From contig DASVVG010000225.1 of the NCBI GenBank assembly GCA_036386655.1, forward strand, positions 1 through 28,305: a stretch of DNA of 28,305 nt, written 5' to 3'. Each line of letters starts with the position of its first letter. Position 1 is the first letter of the stretch. The translations under genes were made by a program, and so were the position numbers. Under the pieces are notes generated by a model. It searched no databases, had not been told where the DNA came from, and was given only the letters and a program-made list of their open reading frames with translations. This document shows, in pieces, positions 1 through 8,925 of the stretch. Source of the DNA: JAHWJX01 sp036386655 (lineage in GTDB: Bacteria > Pseudomonadota > Alphaproteobacteria > Caulobacterales > Caulobacteraceae).

Positions 1-805
<805 letters not shown>

Positions 806-816
<11 letters not shown>

Positions 817-1894
817 CGCCGCTTCAGCGCGCCTAACCGTCGACCTCGACGCCCTGGCCGCGAACCACGCCGCGCTGCGCGAGCAGGCCGCCGGCGCTGA
901 GGTCGCGCCGGTGGTCAAAGCCGACGGCTACGGCCTGGGCGCCGTCCAGGTCGCCCGCCGTCTCCGCGGTGAAGGCGCCCGCAGCTTCTTCGTCGCCCGC
1001 GTGGCCGAGGGCGAGGCGCTCCGCGCCGCGCTGGGCTCCGAGCCGATCATCTACGTGCTGGACGGCGTCGCCCCCGGCGCCGCCGCCCGGCTGACCGCCG
1101 CCGACCTGGTCCCCGCGATCAGCAGCGTCGAGCAGCTCGCCGAGTGGGCCGCGCACGCCCGCGGCGGCCCCGCCCTGCCCGCCGCGCTCCACATCGACAC
1201 GGGCATGAACCGGCTCGGCTTCCCGGCAGAGGAGTTCCGCACCCTGCGCGCCCTCGGCCGTCTGGAAGGCGTCCGCGTCGCGCTGCTGATGAGCCACCTC
1301 GCCTGCGCCGACGAGCCCCGCCACGCGCTCAACGCCCGCCAGCAGGCCCTCTTCGCCGACCTGCGCGCCTACTTCCCCGACGCGCCCGCCAGCCTCGCCA
1401 ACTCGGCCGGCTGCTTCCTCGGCGCCGGCTACGCCTTCGATCTCGTCCGCCCGGGCATCAGTCTCTACGGCGGCGGCCCGCGCGGCCGCACCGACCCTCG
1501 CATCCGCCAGGTCGCCACCCTGGAGGCGCCGGTGCTGCAGGTTCGAGACGTCGCCCCGGCCGAGACGGTGGGCTACGGCGCCACCTTCACCGCCGACCGC
1601 CCTCTGCGGGCGGCCATCCTCGCCGCCGGTTACGCGGACGGGATCTTCCGCGGCGGCGGCTCGCGGGCCTCGGCCTGGCTGCACGGCGCCCGTCGCCGCT
1701 ACCTGGGCCGCGTCTCCATGGATCTGATCGCGATCGACGTCACCGACGCGCCGGAGACCCGCCCCGGCGATCTCGCCCAGCTCCTCGGCCCCGACGTGCC
1801 CGTCGACGAGGCCGCCGGCTGGGCCGGCAGCCTCGCCTACGAGCTGCTCGTGCGCCTCGCCCCGCGGGCGGAGCGCCGCTACCTCGGCGGCTAG
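806..1894 (+). CDS. alr: Alanine racemase (start codon non-canonical or uncertain)
   Basis: This PLP enzyme interconverts L- and D-alanine for peptidoglycan. The PLP-lysine motif VVKADGYGLG is encoded from 911. GYADG, expected to carry the catalytic tyrosine, lies near 1635, and GRVSMDLIAIDV near 1707. The first in-frame ATG/GTG/TTG is the GTG at 911, which would put the catalytic lysine at residue 3 and delete the first beta strand. Upstream in the same frame, open back to the TGA at 767, the codons from 830 read RLTVDLDALAANHAAL, a normal Alr N-terminus. No ATG, GTG or TTG occurs between 770 and 910. I placed the start at the ATC at 806 (then TADAASARLTVDL), giving about 362 residues, the usual family length, and an 11-base overlap with dnaB. 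An ATC start, a CTG start at 854, or a sequence error are all possible. The TAG at 1892-1894 overlaps the convergent gene's stop. Confidence 0.9.
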
Positions 1895-3072
1895 TTCCGC
1901 GCCAGCGTCTCCAGCCGCCGCACGTCCACAGAGCCGGTGGCCGCCTTCAGCTGGTCCATCGTCACGTTCTGGCCAGTGGCCTGGACCATGAACCGGTCGC
2001 CCACCAGGAAGCCGTACTCGCCGGAGCGATCCGTACGGTCGTACTTCTCGGTCGTCATCCGGCCGTTGACCTTGCCGATCCGCTCGTAGCCGGAGGCGGT
2101 CTCCTCGTTGGCCTCGACATTGAGCGCGCCGCCCATGGTGGCGAGCGCCCCCATCTCGCCGAGATCGGTGACCGACAGCTCGATGCGACCTTCGCCGGCC
2201 GTGTAGACCGCCTGCGCGCCCGCGCCGCTGAGGCCGGCGATGCCGCCGCTGCCGCTCGACGTCTCCGAGCGGCTCCAGCCCGCCACGCTCGCCGGCAGCA
2301 GGGCGCTGAGGCTGGCCGCCGGGACCGCGACTGCCGCCTGCCCGCGCTCCATGCGCTCGGCCGCGGCTTCCATCTCGCGTCCCGCGCGCTCGAGTTCGCC
2401 CAAGTTCACCGTCGCGTCGCCGATCCGAACGGACCCGCCGGCACCGGCGTTCGCCGCAGCAGCGCCCATGTGCGTCGCCGCCACCAGCGGCGCCGTCACC
2501 AGGCTGATCACGATCGCCGCCGCAATGGCGGCCACCACCGTGATCGCCACGTAGGGCAGCGCCTTGTCCTGCTCGACCTTCATCAGCCGGGGCAGCCCCA
2601 GCCACAGCAGGTAGAGCCCGTAGAGAGAGGCCAGGACGGCGAGCATGCTGAGCGCCGGCACCAGCATCAGGACGCCCGCGACCCAGCCGGCCGTCCCGGA
2701 ATAGGCCGCCACCTTGAACGCCTGCAGCCGGTTCTTCTGGCCGCCGAAGTTCGGCGCAAGGAACTCGATGATCAGCGCCAGCACGTACACCATGGCGAGC
2801 GTCAGCGCGTAGGTCACGACCGTCGCCACCAGCGAGTTGACGATCGGCGGCTTCCAGCTGACGCCGAACATCCCGTAGCCGAACAGCTGCCCGCCCAGGA
2901 AGGTGCAGACCGCCGGGATCGCAGCGAGGATCGCCACGTAGCCCGCGTAGATCCCCCCGACGGTCGACGGCTCGGCGTCGATCACCTCCCACTCCGACTT
3001 CGGCTTGAGCAGGATGTTCTTCGCGCGGTCCACGAGCCCGCGCCGGCCGGCGGCCGCTTCAGCAACAGTCAT
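1891..3072 (-). CDS. Yip1-family multi-pass membrane protein
   Basis: The encoded protein has 393 residues. The N-terminal half resembles Yip1 domain proteins: a cytosolic start (RAKNILLKPKSEWEVI) with the W-x-x-I pattern typical of bacterial members, then about five hydrophobic segments between residues 35 and 190. The C-terminal half is soluble, with an Ala/Glu-rich stretch (ERAGREMEAAAERMERG) and a compact domain that ends at a tail RRLETLARN. The role of bacterial Yip1 proteins is unknown, so I infer only a membrane location. The ATG at 3072 has a strong GGGGAG ribosome site six bases upstream. The protein extends open well upstream in the same frame, but those codons are the antisense of radA. 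The gene is divergent from radA and convergent with alr, and the two stops share the palindrome CTAG. Confidence 0.82.
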   Translation of the reverse strand: MTVAEAAAGRRGLVDRAKNILLKPKSEWEVIDAEPSTVGGIYAGYVAILAAIPAVCTFLGGQLFGYGMFGVSWKPPIVNSLVATVVTYALTLAMVYVLALIIEFLAPNFGGQKNRLQAFKVAAYSGTAGWVAGVLMLVPALSMLAVLASLYGLYLLWLGLPRLMKVEQDKALPYVAITVVAAIAAAIVISLVTAPLVAATHMGAAAANAGAGGSVRIGDATVNLGELERAGREMEAAAERMERGQAAVAVPAASLSALLPASVAGWSRSETSSGSGGIAGLSGAGAQAVYTAGEGRIELSVTDLGEMGALATMGGALNVEANEETASGYERIGKVNGRMTTEKYDRTDRSGEYGFLVGDRFMVQATGQNVTMDQLKAATGSVDVRRLETLARN

Positions 3073-3113
3073 GATGATCTCCCCGCGCCGCCCCCGCGAC
3101 GCTCCGAACCGGG

Positions 3114-3142
3114 ACCATAACGCGGAGCGCCCCTGCGGCCAA
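3114..3142 (-). promoter_or_regulatory. Candidate sigma-70-type promoter for the Yip1-family gene
   Basis: Reading the minus strand, TTGGCC (3142-3137) and TATGGT (3119-3114) are separated by 17 bases. Each matches the -35/-10 consensus at four of six positions. The predicted start of transcription lies about 35 bases upstream of the ATG at 3072. This is a by-eye match in the 141-bp divergent gap. On the plus strand the same gap has a weaker TACACT (3180-3185) ahead of radA, with no recognisable -35. Confidence 0.4.
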
Positions 3143-3213
3143 TTCGCCGGCCGGGGCGGCGACTCGCGCGGGTACGGCCTACACTGGCCGCCCCTGCGAA
3201 TCAGGAGCCCGGC

Positions 3214-4575
3214 TTGGCCCGCGACGGCGCCGTCTACGTCTGCCAGTCCTGCGGCACGGTCCACTCCAAGTGGGCCGGCCAGTGCACCGCGTGCGCGCAG
3301 TGGAACGTGCTGGTCGAGGAGGCCTCCACCCGCGCGCCCGGCGCGCTGGCACCATCGAAGGCGACCAAGGTGCGCGGTCTCGCCTTCGAAACGCTCGACA
3401 GCGAGGTCGCCGCCCCGCCCCGGATCGTCACCGGCGTCGAGGAGTTCGACCGCGTCTGCGGCGGCGGCGTGGTCCCGGGCTCGGCCATCCTGCTCGGAGG
3501 CGACCCCGGCGTCGGCAAGTCCACCCTGCTGCTCCAGGTCGCGGCCGCCGCGGCGCTCCGAGGCGCCGCCTGCGCCTACATCTCCGGCGAGGAGGCCATC
3601 GAGCAGGTCCGCGCCCGCGCGCAGCGCATGGGTCTCGGCGAAGCGCCGGTGAAGCTCGCCGCCGAGACCTCGCTCCGGGAGATCGTCGACGGCCTCAAGC
3701 GCGAGCCGTTCGACCTGGTCATCATCGACTCGATCCAGACCATGTGGAGCGACCAGCTGGAGGCGGGGCCCGGCTCCGTCGCCCAGGTGCGCGCCGCCGC
3801 CGGCGAACTCGTCCGCCTCGCCAAGAAGCGCAAGACGGCCGTCATCCTCGTCGGGCACGTGACCAAGGACGGCCAGATCGCCGGTCCGCGCGTCGTGGAA
3901 CACATGGTCGACGCGGTCCTCTCCTTCGAAGGGGAGCGCGGGTACCCCTTCCGGGTCATCCGGGCCGCCAAGAACCGCTTCGGGGCCACCGACGAGATCG
4001 GCGTCTTCGAGATGGGCGATGCCGGCCTGCAGGAGGTCCGCAACCCGTCGGCCCTGTTCCTCAACGAAGGCGGCGAGCGGGCGGCCGGCGCGGCCGTGTT
4101 CGCCGGCATCGAGGGCTCGCGCCCCGTCCTGGTCGAGTTCCAGGCACTGGTCGCGCCCTCCGCCTACGGAACGCCGCGCCGCGCCGTCGTCGGCTGGGAT
4201 TCCGGGCGGCTGGCCATGGTTTTAGCCGTGCTCGAGGCGCGTTGCGGCCTTGGATTCGGAGATCGCGACGTTTACCTGAACGTCGCCGGCGGCCTGCGGA
4301 TCGTGGAGCCTGCGGCGGACCTCGCCGCCGCGGCGGCGCTCGCGTCCTCCGCCTTGGACACACCGCTGCCGCAGGAATGCGTCGTGTTCGGCGAAATCAG
4401 CCTGTCGGGAGACGTCCGGCCGGTCAGCCGCATGGAGGCTCGATTGAAGGAAGCCGCCAAGCTGGGCTTCAACACCGCGCTGGCGCCCGGCTCCGCCGAC
4501 GGCGGCTCGGTGCGCGTCGCCGGCGTGTCCCGGCTCGCGGAAGCGGTGGCCCGCATCGGCGACAACACGTGGTGA
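3214..4575 (+). CDS. radA: DNA repair protein RadA (Sms)
   Basis: RadA is a RecA-related, DnaB-like ATPase that processes recombination intermediates and drives branch migration. The 453-residue protein has the full family layout. An N-terminal zinc finger has Cys10, Cys13, Cys24 and Cys27. Walker A GGDPGVGKST is near residues 96-105, Walker B is LVIIDSIQTM, the RadA-specific KNRFG motif is near residue 253, and a C-terminal Lon-protease-like domain holds GEISLSGDVRPV. The start is TTG at 3214, supported by AGGAG at 3203-3207 and by the zinc finger beginning within ten residues. It is the first gene of a tight plus-strand group, with cvpA following after seven bases. Length and motifs are typical, and I see nothing missing. 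Confidence 0.97.
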   Translation: MARDGAVYVCQSCGTVHSKWAGQCTACAQWNVLVEEASTRAPGALAPSKATKVRGLAFETLDSEVAAPPRIVTGVEEFDRVCGGGVVPGSAILLGGDPGVGKSTLLLQVAAAAALRGAACAYISGEEAIEQVRARAQRMGLGEAPVKLAAETSLREIVDGLKREPFDLVIIDSIQTMWSDQLEAGPGSVAQVRAAAGELVRLAKKRKTAVILVGHVTKDGQIAGPRVVEHMVDAVLSFEGERGYPFRVIRAAKNRFGATDEIGVFEMGDAGLQEVRNPSALFLNEGGERAAGAAVFAGIEGSRPVLVEFQALVAPSAYGTPRRAVVGWDSGRLAMVLAVLEARCGLGFGDRDVYLNVAGGLRIVEPAADLAAAAALASSALDTPLPQECVVFGEISLSGDVRPVSRMEARLKEAAKLGFNTALAPGSADGGSVRVAGVSRLAEAVARIGDNTW

Positions 4576-4582
4576 CGCGACC

Positions 4583-5182
4583 GTGACCCTCTTCGACCTC
4601 GTCGTCTTGGGCCTGCTGATCCTCTCGGGGCTGGTCGGCTTCATCCGCGGCGCCACCCGCGAGTTGATCACCGTCATCGCCTTCGTGCTGGGCGCGCTCG
4701 CCGCCGTCTTCGCGCTCCGCTTCACCGGTCCGATCGCGCGCGACGCGATCAACCCGTCGTGGGCCGGCAACGCCGTCGCCATCCTCATCGTCTTCCTGAT
4801 CGTCTACATCCTGCTCCGCGTGCTGGGCGCCACCATCACCAAGCGCATCCACCAGACCAGCGCGCTGGGCTCCATCGACCGCGCCGCGGGCGTGGGCGTC
4901 GGCCTGATCCGGGCGCTGGTGCTCATCGGCGTCTTCCACCTCGTGTTCCACGCCGCCACGCCGCCCGAGCGCCTGCCGCGCTGGATGACCGGCGCCGCCT
5001 CCTACCCGCTCAGCGGCGCCGCCGCAGGCGCGCTCCGTGTGGTGGCGCGCGAAGGCGCCGAAAACGCCGACAGCCTCGGCCCCGCCCTCAAAGACGCCGT
5101 CGCCACGGACGGCGCGGAGCCGCAGCCGGGGGAGGCCGCCGCCGAGACTGAGCGCCCGCCCGCCCAGGAGCGACGCCGATGA
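4583..5182 (+). CDS. cvpA: CvpA family membrane protein
   Basis: CvpA proteins are small inner-membrane proteins named for a role in colicin V production in E. coli. More general roles in envelope homeostasis have been proposed, and the molecular function is unclear. The 199-residue product opens with the family signature: a first helix LFDLVVLGLLILSGLVGFIRG and then the conserved GATREL turn. Three further hydrophobic segments follow (about residues 28-48, 62-82 and 108-125), and the tail is hydrophilic, Glu/Pro-rich and probably disordered. The start is GTG at 4583, seven bases after the radA stop. The end overlaps purF by four bases (ATGA), so translation of the two is likely coupled. The cvpA-purF pair is conserved across many proteobacteria. 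Confidence 0.93.
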   Translation: MTLFDLVVLGLLILSGLVGFIRGATRELITVIAFVLGALAAVFALRFTGPIARDAINPSWAGNAVAILIVFLIVYILLRVLGATITKRIHQTSALGSIDRAAGVGVGLIRALVLIGVFHLVFHAATPPERLPRWMTGAASYPLSGAAAGALRVVAREGAENADSLGPALKDAVATDGAEPQPGEAAAETERPPAQERRR

Positions 5183-6648
5183 CGCCGTTCCAGCGTGACC
5201 CGGACGACGACCGCCCCCGCCTCGAGTGCGGGGTGTTCGGCATCTGGGGCGTTCGCGACGCGAGCGCCGTCGCGGCCCTCGGCCTCCACGCCCTGCAGCA
5301 CCGCGGGCAGGAGGCCTGCGGCATCGCCTCGTTCGACGGCCACCGCTTCCACACCGAGCGGCACATGGGCCTGGTGGGCGAGAACTTCGCCGGGCCGGAC
5401 CTCATCCAGCGCCTGCCGGGCTGGGCCGCTGTCGGGCACACCCGCTACGCCACCGCGGGCGCCTCGGTCGTCCGCAACGTGCAGCCGATGTTCGCCGACC
5501 TCGAATACGGCGGCGTGGCGCTCGCGCACAACGGCAACCTGACGAACTTCCTGACGCTGCGCGCCCAGCTCGTGGCCGAGGGCTCGATCTTCCAGTCCAC
5601 GTCGGACAGCGAGGTCATCCTCCACCTGCTCGCGCGTTCCCGAAAGGCGCGCGTGGTGGACCGCTTCATCGAGGCCCTGGCGCAGATCGAGGGCGGCTTC
5701 GCGCTGGTCGTGATGACCAACAAGGAGCTGATCGGGGCGCGCGATCCGCTGGGCATCCGGCCGCTCGTACTGGGCGACCTCGACGGCCGCGCGGTGCTGG
5801 CGTCCGAGACCGCCGCGCTCGACATGATCGGCGCCGACTTCGTGCGCGACGTAGAGAACGGCGAGGTCGTCGTGATCAACGACGAGGGCGTGCAGTCGCT
5901 GCGCCCCTTCCCCGCGACGCGCCCGCGCCCCTGCCTGTTCGAGTACGTCTACTTCTCCCGCCCCGACAGCATCGTGAACGGCCGCTCCGTCTACGAGGTC
6001 CGCAAGGCGATGGGCCGACGCCTCGCGCTAGAGACCCCCGCCGCGGCCGACGTCGTCGTGCCGGTGCCCGACTCCGGCGTTCCCGCCGCGCTCGGCTACG
6101 CGCAGGAGAGCGGCGTCCCGTTCGAGCTCGGCATCATCCGCAGCCACTTCATCGGCCGCACCTTCATCCAGCCGACGCAGGGGGTTCGCGAACTCGGCGT
6201 GCGCATGAAGCACGCCCCCAACCGCGTGGTGCTCGAAGGCAAGCGCGTGGTGCTCATCGACGACTCCATCGTCCGCGGCACCACCTCCCTGAAGATCGTG
6301 CGCATGGTCCGCGAGGCCGGCGCCCGCGAGGTGCACCTCCGCTCCGCCTCGCCGCCGATCAAGCACCCGGACTTCTACGGCATCGACATGCCGGACCGCG
6401 ACCGCCTGCTCGCCGCCACCAAGACGCACGAAGAGATGCGCGAGCTGCTCGAAGTCGACAGCCTCGGCTTCCTCTCGGTCGACGGCCTCTACGAGGCGAT
6501 GGGCGTCGGTCGCCGCGACCCGGCCGCGCCGCAGTTCACCGACCACTACTTCACCGGCGACTACCCCACGCGCCTCACCGACCGTGAGATCGCCGAAGGC
6601 CGCAACGACGCCGTCGAGCGCCAGCTCTCGCTGCTCGTCGAAGCGTGA
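5179..6648 (+). CDS. purF: Amidophosphoribosyltransferase PurF
   Basis: PurF makes 5-phosphoribosylamine from PRPP and glutamine, the first committed step of purine synthesis. The 489-residue protein is of the longer type with a propeptide: residues 1-16 precede Cys17 (ECGVFGIWG), the glutaminase nucleophile exposed by self-cleavage. The class II glutaminase domain shows GHTRYATAG and AHNGNLTN. The phosphoribosyltransferase domain has the PRPP loop VVLIDDSIVRGTTS near residues 357-370. In B. subtilis PurF an iron-sulfur cluster is held by four cysteines. Here only the one in RPCLFEYVYF appears kept; the others correspond to Asp in KHPDFYGID and to Thr/Tyr in TDHYFTGDYP, so a cluster is unlikely. 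It overlaps cvpA by ATGA and the next gene by GTGA. Confidence 0.97.
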   Translation: MTPFQRDPDDDRPRLECGVFGIWGVRDASAVAALGLHALQHRGQEACGIASFDGHRFHTERHMGLVGENFAGPDLIQRLPGWAAVGHTRYATAGASVVRNVQPMFADLEYGGVALAHNGNLTNFLTLRAQLVAEGSIFQSTSDSEVILHLLARSRKARVVDRFIEALAQIEGGFALVVMTNKELIGARDPLGIRPLVLGDLDGRAVLASETAALDMIGADFVRDVENGEVVVINDEGVQSLRPFPATRPRPCLFEYVYFSRPDSIVNGRSVYEVRKAMGRRLALETPAAADVVVPVPDSGVPAALGYAQESGVPFELGIIRSHFIGRTFIQPTQGVRELGVRMKHAPNRVVLEGKRVVLIDDSIVRGTTSLKIVRMVREAGAREVHLRSASPPIKHPDFYGIDMPDRDRLLAATKTHEEMRELLEVDSLGFLSVDGLYEAMGVGRRDPAAPQFTDHYFTGDYPTRLTDREIAEGRNDAVERQLSLLVEA

Positions 6649-7388
6649 CCCAGCCCCTGCAGGGACGCATCGCGCTGGTCACCGGCGCCTCGCGCGGCAT
6701 CGGCCGCGCCTCCGCGCTCGCACTCGCCCGGGCCGGCGCCCACGTCATCGCCACCGCCACCAACCAGGGCGCGCTGGAGGAGCTCGACGACGACATCACC
6801 GCCGCCACCGGCGAGGCCGCCACCCTGGTGCCCCTCGACCTCAAGGACGGCAACGGGATCGACCGGCTGGGAGGCGTCATCTTCCAGCGCTGGGGCCGCG
6901 TCGACATCGTGGTCGGCGCCGCCGGCGTGCTGGGCGGCCTCTCGCCGCTCGCCCACATCGACGTGAAGGACTGGGCCAAGGTGCTCGCCGTGAACCTCAC
7001 CGCGAACTGGCGCCTGATCCGCTCGATGGACGCCCTGCTGCGCGCCTCCGACGCCGGGCGCGCGGTCTTCCTGACCAGCGGCGTCGCCGCCAATCCGCGC
7101 GCCTTCTGGGGCCCCTACGCCGCGTCCAAGGCCGCGCTCGAAGCGATGGTGAAGACCTATGCCGACGAGGTGGACAACACCCCCGTACGCTGCGCGCTGG
7201 TGAACCCCGGTCCCGTCGCCACGCGCATGCGCGGCGAAGCCTTCCCCGGCGAGGACCAGGCCACGCTCACCCAGCCCGAGCAGATCGCGCCGCTGATCGT
7301 CGAACTCGTCCGCCCCGACCTGACGCCGCCGCTCGACGTCGTGAACTACCGCGACTGGGCCGCCGAGCGCGCCGCCGTCACCGCCTAG
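6645..7388 (+). CDS. SDR-family NAD(P)-dependent oxidoreductase, substrate unknown
   Basis: This is a 247-residue classical short-chain dehydrogenase. The cofactor site ALVTGASRGIGRAS has Gly14, Gly18 and Gly20. The predicted catalytic residues are Ser145 (FLTSGVA), Tyr158 and Lys162 (YAASK). The usual NNAG strand motif is altered to GAAGVLGG. The region after the catalytic lysine (NPGPVATRMRGEAFPGED) is standard. The arginine in SRGIG suggests NADP preference, but this is inference. The start GTG overlaps the purF stop (GTGA), making it the last gene of the radA-cvpA-purF-SDR run. Its 3' end overlaps the convergent der gene by 11 bases. Position next to purF is recurrent in alphaproteobacteria, yet I know of no assigned substrate. 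Confidence 0.93.
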   Translation: MTQPLQGRIALVTGASRGIGRASALALARAGAHVIATATNQGALEELDDDITAATGEAATLVPLDLKDGNGIDRLGGVIFQRWGRVDIVVGAAGVLGGLSPLAHIDVKDWAKVLAVNLTANWRLIRSMDALLRASDAGRAVFLTSGVAANPRAFWGPYAASKAALEAMVKTYADEVDNTPVRCALVNPGPVATRMRGEAFPGEDQATLTQPEQIAPLIVELVRPDLTPPLDVVNYRDWAAERAAVTA

Positions 7389-8925
7389 GCCCGCGCGGCT
7401 TAGGCGCGGACTTCACCGGCCGCGCCCGCACGCGTCCCGGGTGCGCCGGCTTCGGCGCTGGCTTCTTCGCCGACGCCCGCTTCGACACCTTCGCCTTCGC
7501 ACCCACCTCGGTCCCGGGCACCGGCGCCGCCTTCTTCGGCCTCGGCGCGGACGAGGACGACTGCAGCCGCCGCGGCGCCGCCTGCTCGCCGCCCTCCGCG
7601 TACGGGTTCGCCCCCTGCCGCACGATCAGCCGCACCGGCACGCCGGGCAGGTCGAAGCTCTCCCGGATTCCGTTCACCAGGTACCGCCGCCAGCTCTCGG
7701 GCATCTGCTCGGCGCGGTTGGCCAGCAGCACGAACGTCGGCGGCCGCGCCTTCGTCTGCGCCATGTACTTCGGCTTGATGCGCTTGCCGTTCACCGCCGG
7801 TGGCGGGTGCCGCTGCACCATCAGCCGCAGCCAGTCGTTCAGGTCGCGCGTCTTGATCTTCGCCGACCAGTTCGCGTGCGTCTTCAGCACCGCCGGCATC
7901 AGCCGATCCACGTTGCGGCCAGTCTCGCCCGAGAGCGCCACCAGCGGCGTACCCCGCACCTGCGGCAGGACCCGGTCGGCGAGTTCGCGCAGCTCCTTCA
8001 GCCGCGCCTGCGGCTCCGTCACCAAGTCCCACTTGGTCAGGCAGAACACCAGCGCCCGTCCCTCGCGCTCGACGAGGTCCGCGATCTGCAGCTCCTGCGT
8101 CTCGAACGCCTGCGTGGCGTCCATGACCAGGATCACCACCTCCGCGAAGGTGATCGCCCGGATCGTGTCCGAGGTGGACAGCTTCTCCAGGTGCTCCTGC
8201 ACCTTGGCCTTCTTGCGCAGCCCCGCCGTGTCGACGAGCCGGACCTTCCGCCCCTCCCACTCCCAGTCCACGGGAATGGCGTCGCGCGTGATCCCCGCCT
8301 CCGGCCCGGTCAGCAGCCGCTCCTCGCCGATCAGCCGGTTCACCAGCGTCGACTTGCCCGCGTTCGGCCGCCCGACGATCGCGATGCGGATCGGCTTGTC
8401 CGCCTCGTCCTCCGGCTCCTCCTCCGGGATGCCGAGGTCGTACTGCACGAGCGCCTCGTAGAGCTCGCTCATCCCCTCGCCGTGCTCGGCCGAGATCAGG
8501 ATCGGGTCGCCCAGACCCAGCGCGAACGCCTCCGAGGCGCCGACGTCGCCCGCCTTGCCCTCGGCCTTGTTGGCGGCCAGCACCACCGGCTTGTCGCGCC
8601 GCCGGATCAGGTCGGCGAAGATGCGGTCGAGCGGCGTCACGCCCTCGCGCGCGTCCATCACGCACAGCACCACGTCGGCCTCGTCGATGGCCCGCTCGGT
8701 CTGGTGGCGCATGCGCGCCTCGAGGCTCTCGTCGGCGACGTCCTCGAAGCCGGCGGTGTCGATCAGCTCCAGCTCGAGGTCGCCCAGCCGCCCGTCGGCG
8801 AAGCGCCGGTCGCGAGTGACCCCCGGCCGATTGTCGACGATGGCGAGCTTCTTGCCCGCCAGCCGGTTGAACAGCGTGGACTTGCCGACGTTCGGACGCC
8901 CGACGATGGCCAGCCGCAACGCCAT
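7378..8925 (-). CDS. der: Ribosome biogenesis GTPase Der (EngA)
   Basis: Der is an essential GTPase for assembly of the 50S ribosomal subunit, and carries two G domains. G domain 1 has GRPNVGKST at residues 9-17, DTAGFED, and NKAEGK. G domain 2 has GRPNAGKST near residues 186-194, DTAGLRKKAKV, and TKWDLV. A KH-like domain follows. The 515-residue length is longer than most family members because of a C-terminal extension of roughly 65 residues, rich in Lys, Arg, Ala and Pro (for example KKAAPVPGTE and AKKPAPKPAHPGR), probably disordered and able to contact RNA. The ATG at 8925 shares one base with the stop of the BamB-like gene (TGATG), so the two are translated in tandem. yfgM-bamB-der is a conserved proteobacterial order. 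The 3' end runs 11 bases into the SDR gene. Confidence 0.97.
   Translation of the reverse strand: MALRLAIVGRPNVGKSTLFNRLAGKKLAIVDNRPGVTRDRRFADGRLGDLELELIDTAGFEDVADESLEARMRHQTERAIDEADVVLCVMDAREGVTPLDRIFADLIRRRDKPVVLAANKAEGKAGDVGASEAFALGLGDPILISAEHGEGMSELYEALVQYDLGIPEEEPEDEADKPIRIAIVGRPNAGKSTLVNRLIGEERLLTGPEAGITRDAIPVDWEWEGRKVRLVDTAGLRKKAKVQEHLEKLSTSDTIRAITFAEVVILVMDATQAFETQELQIADLVEREGRALVFCLTKWDLVTEPQARLKELRELADRVLPQVRGTPLVALSGETGRNVDRLMPAVLKTHANWSAKIKTRDLNDWLRLMVQRHPPPAVNGKRIKPKYMAQTKARPPTFVLLANRAEQMPESWRRYLVNGIRESFDLPGVPVRLIVRQGANPYAEGGEQAAPRRLQSSSSAPRPKKAAPVPGTEVGAKAKVSKRASAKKPAPKPAHPGRVRARPVKSAPKPRGPRR

Noticed and set aside
833..2992. 719-codon minus-strand frame and a 658-codon plus-strand frame (1144-3120) across alr and the Yip1 gene
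   Set aside because: Both are low-complexity Arg/Gly/Ala/Pro frames that cross clear coding regions on both strands. They show no motif and are explained by codon bias in alr and the Yip1 gene.
6584..8461. Long plus-strand frame over the SDR gene and der (625 codons), and another at 7441-8967
   Set aside because: They run through real genes in wrong frames; the second half is antisense to Der, whose G-domain motifs are intact.
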